From Bryopsis sp. KO-2023 (taxonomy: Eukaryota; Chlorophyta; Ulvophyceae; Bryopsidales; Bryopsidaceae), in the NCBI GenBank assembly GCA_030272585.1, contig BSYQ01000005.1, positions 5,611,501 to 5,675,500 of the forward strand: DNA of 64,000 nucleotides, read 5' to 3'. The notes under the pieces were generated by a model, which saw nothing but the letters and a program-made list of their open reading frames with translations, searched no databases and had not been told where the DNA came from. Position numbers and translations under genes: made by a program. Within the stretch, counting starts at the first letter, position 1; each line of letters begins with the position of its first letter. Shown piece by piece: positions 35,979 through 47,601 of this stretch.

Positions 35979-37525
35979 TCTTTTTCTCGGGCCTATTCCC
36001 CCCCCCCCCCCCTTTTTTTTGGGCGAGGGGGGGGCATCTTTCATTTTTTGGATATTTAGCTCCTACATGGGGGATCATTTTTGTTTTGGGGATATTGAAT
36101 TCTGTACAGTAGGGTGGGTGGGTATGTATTATACAAATAACCTGTGTCGTGGCTCGGAAATTCTACTTGTTGATTGTTTAGGATGTGAAAACTTCGTTTT
36201 TTTTGGAAGGGGGGGTTTAGTGTAAAAAAAGCGAAGCAAAAAACGATTCAAAAATAAATTAAGGACCTAAATTATAATGACTTTGGTGGGCTGGACGTCC
36301 CGTTGCAAATCGATTGTACGTACCTTTGTTTTGGCATGGTGTAATTTCGCCCCAGGAATGCATGAGAGAATGCCAAAAGAGTTGTATGGATTTTAAAAAG
36401 GTTGAATTTGACTGCTTGCACACTTCATGAAAATTTTTCTTTCAAATCTCCATATTGTCTCCAAGAGCAACAGAATTTTTTCCAATGCATATTTTCGTAT
36501 CAGACATTACAGGAATATGACTGAAAAAAAATGAAAAACCAATGTTTTTTTTGCCACCTTGCTCCTCCTTTCCAGAAAAACAAAAAAAATCGTTTTTGAT
36601 TTTGTTCAGGGTAGCACTCCTTCGACGGTCAACGAATGTTCATGAGGAACTTGAATGTTCCTCCAAGTTTTTCGAGGATATTTTGTAACATCAGCGTGAA
36701 TGCAATAATGAGTGAAGTATTTTTTTTAGGCTTCTTACACAAGTCATTTTTTATTTTTTTTTGAGGTGGGGCTTGTTTGATTCTTCTGTGTAACATTTTT
36801 TTTTAATGGCGTTCTCAGTGGCTGTTTTTTTTTTTGTTAAATTTTTTGGTGTGGATTCAAATGCAACCCTGGGCTTCTTTACTCATCCAACAATTCATTT
36901 CATGAATGCTAAAGAAACAGAGAAACGGCTTGTGGGGAGATAGGGCCACCTTAATCACATGCAAAGATGCCACCCGTTACCTGCTAACCTTCACCTAGTG
37001 CAAACCACAACCCACCACATCTCCTAATCAGTGTATTTATTTTTTATTTTTTTTCGCCCGCTGTGGCCCCCCAAAAAATGTGACTGGCAAAATATAGGAC
37101 CACAAAAGGGCCAAAACGATTTTTAAAAAGATAATTTTTGGACCACAAAAGGGCCGCATCCAACCAAAGTTTAGTAGGACTGGGGCCACATCCAAGAAAA
37201 CAATCGACCATGCCACAGAACTCACAACCAGCAGAGACAAATCAGTGTTGTGTTCCAAACATTATAAAGTAGCATCATTGAATTTGGGGCCACATTTTCA
37301 TTTTTTCCTACAAGTTGGGGCACAACAACATGAAACAGGCAAATTTAGGGCCACTTTTGGGCTAGTGGAATTGAAAAAAAAATTCACTGCTCCCTATGCC
37401 CCCGCACACGTTGGAAATTTCCAAACATAAATGGGGGAAATCGAGTCGTGGCAATTCCCACCACGCAAGCCAGCTTCCCAGCAACAGCGAACAGTCCAAA
37501 AATAAGGGTGCATGTTTGAAGAATC
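35979..37525. other. Intergenic region with a GGCCACA word array
   Basis: 3' side of copy C followed by T- and G-run rich DNA (a C15 run at 36000-36014). From about 37059 to 37345 the word GGGGCCACA or its complement recurs. No gene recognised. Confidence 0.5.
37059..37345. repeat. GGGGCCACA/GGACCACAAAAGGGCC word array
   Basis: GGACCACAAAAGGGCC occurs twice, about 40 bases apart (37098 and 37140 areas). GGGGCCACAT or GGGCCACT recurs at about 37185, 37283 and 37348, and the complement TGTGGCCCC near 37060. Spacers are irregular and unique. Confidence 0.5.
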
Positions 37526-40200
37526 TTGTTGATGCGGGCGGACGCTCGAACGATGGTACCTTTCTGTGTGTTTTGCGTGTTTCTTTCGCTACAAGCCGCA
37601 GTCTCGGCGGTGTGGACGGTAGAAAACTACCCCAATCCTCAAAAAGATCTCCAGAGCTGTGGAAGGAATGGAACGCGCAGCTGGATATGCGACCCCAATG
37701 GATTCTTGCCGGACAGCGAACAAAACATCGTGGAAGGGCTGCTGAAGAAGATAGCGTTGGCGAAGGAATCTTATTCAAAGTCGCCTTGTCCGTCGGAAAA
37801 AATTCCTGGCTTTCAGGTCGGCACACACGGAAAAGCCAACCGCTCTTCTCGGTTTTGCAGCAGCCTCTTTTTTAACTCAATATATTTCTACTTTAGTAAT
37901 CTTTTGCATTATTAGTATTATTATTTTGGGAGGAAAGGCTTGGATATTTGAAAAAGTGGAAGATTGCTCATGGTTGGATGTTTACTCGATGGCTCCTACA
38001 CCAATCAAAGTCATGACATGAAAATATTGAATTACAAATTTTATAATTATAATTTTTATAATTATTAAATATTGAAAATATTGAATGACCATTCAAGAAC
38101 CCCCTTCTATGTCTCATATATTTATGCCAAGCATTCCATGCAACAAAATAGAAAAAAAGAGCCGATTTTAACCATAAAATCAAAAATCAAGCACACCATC
38201 AACTAACTTTTTTCTTCTTTTCCAACAAATGCAACTCCAGGTTGCGGTGGCCATCATGAACGAAACGGTGCTGGATCCTAACATCGATTCGAAGGCGGCT
38301 GCCACGAAATTTGCAAAAGATTTGCTGAACAAGTGGGGGGTGGGGCATTCGGAATGCAATGATGGGGTGCTGGTGGCAATGATGATTGAAAACCGAAAGA
38401 TCGCAATCGCCACTGGAGCAGGGGCCAGACATCTGCACACCAGAAAGATTATTGCCGAAATGAAACCTTACCTGAGGACAAATCAATACGAAGCTGCCAT
38501 TAAGAGAGGGGTGTATGACATCGGGGACGATCTTTCGACAAAGACTCACAATGCCAAATTTATCGATTTCATCATCCCTGGTGCTTTCATGGCCCTTGTT
38601 GCAGCATGCATGTGGTGAGTATCGCTCCACAAAATAAAAAAACATCGTTTTCTGGTTTTCTTCCCCCCCGTCTTTTTTGGATTGTGTTTCATGAAGGTTG
38701 AGAATGTGGCATGCAGGCCATCCACTGTGGAAATGAGTGATATGCATTCAATTTCTGTTTTTTCCGTTTGGATTTTCTGTGTGCTTATGTTTCTGGGGTT
38801 TTTTTGTGCAGTGGATCCTGTGTGAGATCAAGGAGGGGTACCAACGCGAAGGAAAAAATCGAAATGCTGAAACAAGCCGAACAAGCTGTGAGGAGCGGAA
38901 CCTACGAAGCTGTATCATGCCCTATCTGCTTTGATCGATTCGAGAATCCACCGGTAATACTCTTGCTGTGGCAAGAAAATGTCTATGGCTTGTTAGTTTC
39001 CTCTACAGAATGGATGGATGTCCGGAAATTGGCATGATAAAACCAATGCCCAGCTCATCATGACAGCGTCCCACAGTAGGAAAAATCGAGAAATTCCAGC
39101 TGGTTTTTGAATTGAGTATGGATACAGCTTGTGAAAAACCCGTTTAAAAAATATCTTGAATGAAAAAAAAAGAACGGAAAAACACCTTTTTCTGTAAATG
39201 TGGCCCGATTTCGATTTTTCAGGCACCCCCCTTTTTTTTTCTTTTCCTGTAATGATTTTTCTATTTACCTGTATCCTCAAAGCTTGGTCCACAGGGCAAT
39301 CACCGGGATGACACTTCCAGCACTTCTTCCAGCGATAATGGGCACCAGGAGAATTTGGATGAGTGGGGCCCTCTTCTGTTCAAGCATAAAAATGACGAGT
39401 TGAACGAAACAGAACACCAGCGGCTCAAGGAAAAGAGGAAATTGCCAGTGACACTGCAATGTGGACACTCGTTTTGCGAGCCCTGCCTTCTAGAGTAAGT
39501 CATTCGTTTTCAGCGAGTTTGGGGGAATGAGGGAGGGTAATGAGCGTTCTTATTTTCTACAGTGCATTTTGAAGGATGACCTTAACCCAAGCAGAACAGT
39601 GCCCCTCCAGAACCTGAACGATGAAGGGTGTCCCCCCGAAATTTCCTCATGACAGACTGCCAAACCGCGTTTTTATTAAACTTATCGCAGTGTCACTCTT
39701 CTTGCATTTACTGTAAGGCTCCAGGATGTGGTTTGTGGAGCAGTCGTCAGTTTTTGGAGTGGGGCAGAGTCTGTTCTGCCTTTTATTTCATTCTTTTCTT
39801 TTCATGCTGTGCTTTGCTTGTTTTCAGTTGGCTGGACCACAATGACACCTGCCCCATCTGCCGGCAATCCATCCCCAACATGTCAGACTCCTCATCTTAC
39901 CCCAACACCTACTCCACATCCCAGCAGCAATGGACCGCATCCACCTGGGATCCAGAAATGCAGTTTCGTCTTAATCGCCTCGGCTATCTTTATCCAAGCT
40001 ATATGACCCCAGGGATGATCGACATGTGGTATATGGACTACAGATTGGGACGGAATTTTGAGTACCAAAATCACCCTGACTTCAAGGCGTTGACTGCTGC
40101 CCAAGAATCCAACCTTGCGGATTTTGGTTCATCCGGTGCTGCAGGGGATTTTGGTGGGGGCACTGCCGATGGAGGCGGGGGTTCAGCAGGGGAGTGGTAG
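37526..40200 (+). CDS. TPM-domain membrane protein with RING finger
   Basis: Five exons: 37526-37816, 38241-38614, 38812-38953, 39295-39494 and 39828-40200; 459 residues. An N-terminal signal (best from Met10, VPFCVFCVFLSLQAAVSA) precedes a TPM domain (about 60-195, with ECNDGVLVAMM and ATGAGARHLHTRKI), then a membrane helix (about 203-222, FIIPGAFMALVAACM) and basic residues. A C3HC4 RING follows: Cys258, Cys261, Cys325, His327, Cys330, Cys333, Cys344, Cys347. The gap between the second and third ligands is 63 residues, far longer than usual, and is filled by a Ser/Asp/Glu-rich insert. The tail is Gly-rich (GGGTADGGGGSAGEW). TPM domains occur in photosystem II repair factors and phosphatases; RING domains act as ubiquitin ligases. 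A lumenal TPM sensor coupled to a cytosolic E3 is an inference. Confidence 0.8.
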
Positions 40201-41137
40201 CCTTGTCGGAAAGTTTTTCGGGCTTTTGGGAGGGGTGCTTTTTCCTCAATGGTGTACAGAGGTTCAGTTTTGTTTATTGTTGATAGGGATGTTCTGGTTT
40301 GGGACAGTCTGGGTGAGATTAATTCGCTCAGTTTTTGAGAGTTGTGGAAAACATGGACTGTTTGTGTGGCGAGGGACTGGAGTATCCAGCATTGGAAGAG
40401 GGCGTTTTTCGCATGAGGCGTTTTTTTGCACGACGGTCTCTTCTGGACTGTGTTTTTTTACTTTCTACTTTTTCAAGCGTGTAACTCATCATTCTCCATG
40501 TTGATGTTCAAGAAGGCTTGCTATTTCACTGAATGTTCATGTTCGTTTGTCTGTTCCACTGACGTTCCCGATTTTTCACGGATCACACGGATCACAGGAA
40601 ATTCCTGGGTGGGGATTCCTGATTGGAGTCCCCACCCCAATCACCTTGCGATTTCTACACCCTCCACCAACGTCGACGAGAGTTTGTTGGCACTTGTTTC
40701 CTGCGCCATGGGAGACTCACGAGGTCAGCGATCAGTCAACTTCGCTTTCGCTGTTCGTTCCCTATTTTGACGCCAGACCAGGCTGCCGTGAATAGGCAGA
40801 AGCATTGGGTGAGAGTTGCCAAGCCGACATTGCCTGTGTTGGTGTTTCCAGGTACTTGGACAGACTCTGAGAACGATGGACAGACTACAACGACAACATG
40901 TCGGTCGGGATCATCGAACGAAGCCGAGTCCCAACTCGAGAGCGCATGGCAGAAAACGCTACCTCCAGCGTCCCACCGATGGAATAGGACGAATCTGGGG
41001 CGTGTTGGCAACAGCCAGAGGATAGATCAAACGTCGGCTAAGCTTGGTGCGATGAGGAGGAAGCGCACGTGTTCAAGCCGCTTTGTGTTTTAATCGCTGC
41101 TCCACGCACGTGCACTGACGAACTGACGTGCGTGTAG
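40201..41137 (+). other. 5' region of the coiled-coil/C2-like gene, unresolved
   Basis: Gap after the TPM-RING gene. Open stretches at 40623-41093 (one frame) and 40851-41025 (another) may contain first exons of the following gene, with an acceptor-like TTTCCAG at about 40850, but neither frame can be joined with confidence. The promoter presumably lies at about 40250-40700. Confidence 0.35.
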
Positions 41138-44100
41138 ATGAACTAGACAGACTTATCGCTGGACGGCTAGAGGTCAGAGAGGCAAACGAAAAGGTCCGTT
41201 TCCGGCTCTTGGAACGCAAAGCCCGGCTTTCCGCCGAGACTGCCGACGCTGGAGTGAGAACTATGGTGAATTTTTACTGGGGATTCAATCCTGAGCAAGA
41301 TGCCACACACTTTTCGCGGTTGGGAACGAGAGCTGTTCAGTGAGTGTTTACAAAAATTGATGCAGGCAGCTGCGACGGATCCAGAGTTGAGGGAAAGCCA
41401 GCGTGCAGACTTGATCGCGAGACTTCAGAGAAACGAAAGCGCCGAAAAGAAGACCTTGGAGGCGTTGAAAAAGGTGCAATCAGTGGCACGAGTCCATTGT
41501 CTGCCCTAAGCCAGCTAACAATCTATTTTTGAGGAAACCCAATTCATCATGACTTGCTATCAGGGAAAGAGTCTATCAGATGCCAGAGGCCAAAGATCGA
41601 GAGGAAAGTCACTCAGGAGTCTTTCCCAAAGGGTACTGCAGTCCAAATATGGGCGTTTTTGTTCGTCGAGCTCTCGCCTGGGACGTCGCAATATCGGTGG
41701 TTCCTTAATTGTAAACGATTTTATCTCTGTCCCTGAACGCAATAGGAAAGCAGAGAGTCCTACCCAAGATCGAGTTCATCAACCTCCCTGCCGAGTATTG
41801 GCACAACAAAATATGGGGTCGCAACAAGCCAAGTGGAAAACTGGAATGTACATCAGCCATCCAACTATCCTAGAGTGCTGGGAACGCCCCTAAGGGGGAG
41901 CGACACGCCTCAGTACATCAGAGGACTAAAACAACAGCTGGATGTGGGTGTTTCGTTCTTGAGCACTATTCCAATGTGCTCTTGATATCTTATCTCTGGC
42001 ACAGATTCTCGTTTGCCAGTCACTGTGTGGATTCATTCTCCCGGTGTCATCTGAAGTAGACTCCTTCCAATGTATCCTTGCCGCCTTCTTCTATGCTGAC
42101 CCATCCAAAAATTTATCAAACGGCCAACCACAGCCAAACAAGAAGAAAGAAACTCGCAAACACTTCATCTATCGTTGATGCGATTTGCTGGTGGGGTGTG
42201 ATCAAATTTTCCAAAAAAAGACCATTCTTACCCTTGTCAGGTCATCCAAAGCGCCCTTGATGCAACGAAGATAGGAAAAACTAGCGCCGCCAGTCTTCCG
42301 GGTTGCCGCCTTCCTGGGCTCGCTCCAGAATTGCACAACGACGAAGAGCTCTGCCGTCGGCATCTGGACCATGTTCGGCACATCACTTTGATGCGCTATG
42401 AAATTGAAAAGAAAAAATGTGAAGCGGAGTTGGAGGCTTTGTATGGTCAAACATTTCCGCCCACGATTCCTGGTATGTACCCATTCTCTTGATGCCTCTT
42501 GTTGATTCCACAACCCACAGAAAAACACGATCGAAAGCTGCAAATATATAGTATTGGAATGCGAGGGGCATTTGGCCTCCCATAGAAAGATCTGCTTCCC
42601 AGACAAATAATTCCCCTCCAAAAAACTATTATAATAAACAATCATTGTACGCCTATGCAGAATTCCAAGGTGTGCCCAGAATTGTTTTGAACATGCATGA
42701 CTCAAAATTCTGCGGGGGCGTGTTTTGTGCAGAGATACCCTCGAACAGTCCAGGAACTCCCGACGGATGCGAGTCCAACGTATCCAAAGGAACAAAACAT
42801 TCGGCAGACAGAGACTCAGCCCGTCCGTCATTGGTTACAGATAACACTTTTTCCACCAGAGGAAGGGGAAATTCTTCTCGCAATGCATTGGAAAACAAGA
42901 ATCCCAAGATCGATGCAGATGTAGCAGAAAAAAGGTACACATCAGTCCCTGTTTTTCACTAACTCCCAGGCTTGGAAAGACTAAAAGCTAAACGAGTTAG
43001 TGTTGCAAGAAGATGCAACGCGCTTGTCATTTTTTCTTATTGAGTATTTGACGAACTGAACACGGTGTTGTATTTGTCCAGCGAATCTTCTTCTGAAAGC
43101 GCAAGCTCTGAATGGAGCACAGATGTGGACAGCAACGATCCATCTCCTGGTGGTGAGAATATGCTCCAAGCCAAGCGCTTCGTAACACCTGGAGATGAGG
43201 TACTTTGCACAAGATGATTCGGATTTGCGACAAGAAGATAGCTCTCTCAACAACGGGAACTCTTTCTGGAGCAGGTGTTGGAGCTGGTGATATTTCGTGT
43301 TGGTCCGCTGTCTTCCGTTGGCCAGTATCGAATCGGAATCGTTCTTTATGAGGCGCAGCAGCCTCTTCATCGTATTGGGGGTGAAATGGTGCGAGGTAGT
43401 ACAAAGACTCGTCAATTTACAGCTGATCCCACGGAAGGCAATACTCTGAAAATCAGGCAGCAGCTGGCTCTGAGAAATCTCCAGCTCAGCGATGAGGCAA
43501 CTATCGTTTTCGAGTTGTACTCTTCGAGGCCAGCAGTGGATGGTGCTAGATCAAAGGAAATGATGGTAGCCTGGGCATACGCTCCAATCAAGGTAAAATA
43601 CGCAGCAAAGTTTGCTGAATACTTGAACGAAAGTTTGCTTCTGTTGATCACTGACCTCAGAGCCGATCAGAGCCGAGGCTGAATTGCTCTCTGTCCTTTT
43701 TCTGGCTCTTTTCCCAAGCAGAAAAAAGTACGTGAAAGAATCGCTCATCTTGAATTGGGTTCTTCTCTAAGGTCAGTGGAACTGTCGTGAGAGGCCTCCA
43801 AAGTACTCCGGTGCATAGACTACCATTAATGCTGGCTGCCCACAAAAAATGTCCATTCAATAAAGCAATGCTGGATTTTGAGATCAACGTTGGAGAAGGT
43901 GTGAATACAGATGGTGTTCATCTATTTTGAGGCTTTGTGCAAGCGATTTTTGAACTAAACAAATCAAGCTCTCTCGACATTTGTTTTTAGATATAGAAAA
44001 CGAGGAGGGATCAAGGACCCCAAAGTCCGAAGCCAGTTCGGCAGTGGAGTCAGAGGGTGCAGGTGAGGATGTGGAGGGCGTTCCGACCGCCGCTTGGTGT

Positions 44101-46485
44101 ATCGTTAACCGTGGTGTGCCGCCTGCGGACCCTTTTCGACCAGGAGATGGAATTATCATAGCCGTGGACTGGGGGAGGTTCCTCCCCGAGAATATGACCA
44201 TCAGCAAAGTCGTCGCAGAAGTTTATTCTGTGAAACATGAACTGTTGCAGGGGCCATTTGAGTGGTTTTGCACCCCAGAATCAGATGCACTCAACCCCCA
44301 CTTCAGGGCGGCGATTGATTGCCTCATCGATGATGAAGATTTCCGTGACCCAACAGCAACAATCCTTTTCACGGTAGGTGCGCGAACCCCCAAGTCTATT
44401 TTCTTGACGGGATGAAAAACAGTACATCAAACGAGTTGTGTGTTGTTGGCAGGTCTACACTGTACAATCTGGGTCGTTCAACCTCTGTAAGGTTGGGTTC
44501 GCACTTCTCAACCTCTTTGTCGACCCGGCTGATCAATCGACTCAAGTTCAACCCCTCGACCCAGACTGCAGAAACTATGTTCTCAACCAGGGAGCATTTC
44601 AGATCCCGTTAAGTATTTCAGGACCATCCAGATCGAAGCCATTCAGAGCCGATAGTCTGGAGCAAACACCAAGGCTAGCATGCTCATCATTGCTGGTTCG
44701 AATACTGACGGAAGATGGCGCGAAGGCTGTAAGGTTGAATAGTGCTTGTACACGCTGATGACCCAGTGTGGCGAAAAGCAAAACTCTAGATTGCTGGAAC
44801 AGGAAAATGTGTTGCAGATGTGTGAGCATTTGACATACCACATCTGAACACTGTGAACTGTGATGTGTGGATAGACAAATGAAGCCACCAGAGTATGCAG
44901 ACAGGGACTACGACACAAGCCGTGCGGTCCCCAATGCGATCGAAAGAAAGCTGTACATCCTGCGATTGGCCAGGCCGCACCTGTCCGTTCGGGAGGCTGC
45001 GAAAATGGTTGCAAAGCATGATACACTGGCACAAAATGAGAAAAAACAAGCGAAGAGGGGCGGTATATTGGGAAGGCAGCCTATACAGAGTCACAATGAT
45101 AACGAAGGAGGGATAAAACAAAGTTTCGGAGCAGCTTTGAAGAGTAAGCTCGGTTTTGGCAAAAAAGTAGAAGAGAACAAAGTACCGAGCGCAAGGACAA
45201 AAGATCCTGACTTGGACAACGATATTGTCGATCACCGAAGTATCCCGGGGTTTGACAACGACGCGTCTCTCATGGAATGGATCAGAAAACGTCTAAGAAT
45301 ACCAGAGAGATGGATGCCTGCATTGCTCAACTACAACAGAGGTGTGCTTCCCGCAACAAGAATTCAAGCAACCAATGAATGCGAGCTCTGTTATGACGTC
45401 TTTGCACGCTGCCTTTGATGCAGCCGCGACGTATATTCCTCAACTCGGTTTCCAGGTGTCCCTTGATGGCTGCTCGAGGCTGCGCAGAGCATTTCCCCAC
45501 GCTGCGCTAACATCTCTTGCACCTCCTGGATCATACTATCAAGACACAGCAACAATCGATGACGTGAAAGTTACCCTTGATTTTGACCCAGAATCCCAAC
45601 TCGGTTCCCCCCGTTGGCTCGATGGATACCAACAATTCAGGGATGTGAAATACGACGGCGGCCTGTGCGTAATTGTGGATGTTAGGTAACGCTTGAACTT
45701 CGCTTCGGTGCTATATTTTGCGCTGCTTTGGCTAGTTCATCTGTGAAATAAGCGATCTACTCTCTAAGGTAAAATAGATTCCAGATTCCTATTTCATCTG
45801 TCTCTGTTTATAATGGAACTTCAGGACAATTCTGCTGGGCAATGAGACGGCGTCTCCGGTTGGTTGGGCTTGCCTTCCAGTATTTGATGCTGGATCAAAA
45901 TATGTGAACTCTGGACAATACCAGCTCCCTCTGTTCCACGGGATACCCTCAGGAAGTATCTTGAAGGAGCTTGCGCTTGTTGGCGAACCCGAGGTGGTAA
46001 TGGAATCCCTGCTGAAGGTACGAACTGCGCGCAGGAACTGGCTTGGACACTCCCTGAGACGCCTTTCATTAAAACGTTTTTTTTTTTTTTTAACGGTTAA
46101 CATTCTGCTGACAATGGCTGAACGTACTTCTCTTGAGCTCAAATCGGGTGGTGTTCTGCAGAGTGGAAAAGTGAGGTTCGTTGATGAATCTCCTTCAGTA
46201 TTTGTTCGACTGCTTGACGAGCAACACCGAGGACAGCTGCAGCTACCTACGTTCGGAGGGCAGAGCATCAAAGTTCCCCAATATCTGCTCAAGTTCCCTA
46301 AAATAATATCAGAAATGAAAAAGACACACAAGACGAAGACCTACAGCAAACTTAAACCAAAGTTGATCACCTGGGGCGAGTGGGTCGACAAAATCAACGA
46401 TATTAGCTTGCAAGCCGCTGGACTTGATGAAGACCAAGTTCTGGATTTCAAGTCGCAGACAGGCTCTTCCAATATCATATTCTAG
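41138..46485 (+). CDS. Coiled-coil plus C2-like multi-exon protein (CCDC17-like)
   Basis: Best-supported exons: 41138-41253, 41300-about 41469, about 41569-41697, 41746-about 41929, 42241-42472, 42661-42934, 43082-43199, 43275-43592, 43772-43898, 43991-44373, 44453-44728, 44885-45341, 45424-45685, 45825-46017 and about 46142-46485. From 42241 on, nearly all join in phase. The N-terminal part is charged coiled coil (ANEKVRFRLLERKARLSAE; MRYEIEKKKCEAELEAL). Several beta-rich C2-like modules follow (VLELVIFRVGPLSSVGQYR; VAWAYAPIK; VYTVQSGSFNLCKVGFALL; GWACLPVFDAGSKYVNSGQYQLPLF). YADRDYDTSRAVPNAIERKLY and the order coiled coil then C2-like resemble animal CCDC17, a poorly known, possibly ciliary protein. 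That identity is from memory and tentative. Two introns may be very short (46 bp at 41254-41299, 82 bp at 45342-45423). Total about 1,050 residues; the start is unresolved. Confidence 0.55.
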
Positions 46486-46664
46486 TTTGAAAGTTAGCAG
46501 CAAATAGGGGTGTATGGTTATCTGGGCAAATTTTTTGACGAATTAGATATCGAGTTACACTATGGGAAAACCCGCTCTGTGCGGGGTTGGTCGAATCTCC
46601 GCCAAATATCGAAGAACGTCGAACTAACGAATTAAGACCCGAAACAGAACAGAAACGTATCAGG

Positions 46665-46704
46665 AACGGTCGGATGTACCTGGGTTCGACTCCCAGGCGT
46701 TCCA
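46665..46704 (+). other. T-arm-like hairpin
   Basis: CTGGG-TTCGACT-CCCAG is a perfect tRNA T-arm, enclosed by GGAACG and CGTTCC. Only about 41 bases lie between those outer arms, so this is not a tRNA gene; it may be the end of a tRNA-derived insertion or an element hairpin. Confidence 0.35.
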
Positions 46705-46718
46705 ATCCCCTTAAAACT

Positions 46719-46781
46719 GGGGTCGCGAAAAAGTCGTCAGCGACTGGAATTCGCGACCCCGCACAGATGTCTGTGCGGGGT
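46719..46781. repeat. Subterminal hairpin pair
   Basis: Hairpin 1: GGGGTCGCGAA (46719-46729) against its exact complement (46750-46760), with an inner AGTCG/CGACT stem. Hairpin 2: ACCCCGCACAGA (46756-46767), 2-base loop, exact complement (46770-46781); its arms are the array word itself. Both lie within 225 bases of the CACTA end, where such elements keep transposase-binding repeats. Confidence 0.75.
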
Positions 46782-47601
46782 TATAAACACCGCACAGGAG
46801 ATCAACGCCGCACACAGACCTGTGCGGGGTGACCGTAAAACGAGGGAATTTTCTTAAAACAAAAACACACACAAGTGCCCACAGTCCCCGAATCCCAAGC
46901 AACCCATCTGTTCATCCAAACCCACAAGGTTTAATAGCCCAAACACCATCCACACAATGTACCCCGCACAGAAGTCCACAACCCCCGCCCACACAGCCAC
47001 ATGCCCCGCACAAACACCGCGAAGAAAAAGAAGGAAGATCTTTTGACTCTTTCACTTGCTCTTTCGAGCAGTTTTCGGGGTTTTGGGGGAAATTCATTCA
47101 AAAAAACACACACACAGTTGTGCCCCAGTCTCCGAATCCCAAGCAACTCATCCGTTCATCGAAACCCGCAAGGTTTAATAACCCACAATATCATCAGAAA
47201 AAACTATAAGAGCACGCACGTTAGTCGGAATAAAAACAGGCCGCAGAGGGCTGTGTGCGGCGTTCCGACTCCGCACGATACGCATTCATAACAATACCAA
47301 ACAGGAAAACCCAGTCCCCGAAGCTGAAAAAAACCTTGACGTTCATCCAAATCGATCAACTTCGGCTAATCTTGCCATGTCGAACCAAAAATGCCACACA
47401 AAAAACATCAGGAAAACAACCACCACCGCACAGAAACCTCAACAGCCACGCACATGAACCCATACACCCCGCACAGACCTACTTTTTTCGGAACGAGCGA
47501 CGTTTTGGTGACGGCGAAGGTTCCTCCTCGGCCACAAAACAACAGCCCCGCACACACGCACTAGAACCTCGCACACAGGCGCATAAACCCCGCACCGCCG
47601 T

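Noticed and set aside
39660-39800. Extra Cys-containing exon (QCHSSCIYCK) in the TPM-RING gene
   Set aside because: Joining 39494 directly to 39828 gives a standard RING sequence (LDWLDHNDTCPIC); including the stretch breaks the phase.
42697-42924. Alternative frame in the 42661-42934 exon
   Set aside because: It looks protein-like but does not match the phase of either neighbouring exon, whereas the chosen frame does on both sides.
45342-45360. A 19-bp intron in the coiled-coil/C2-like gene
   Set aside because: It restores phase, but an 82-bp GT-AG intron (45342-45423) does the same with a better acceptor (TTTGATGCAG).
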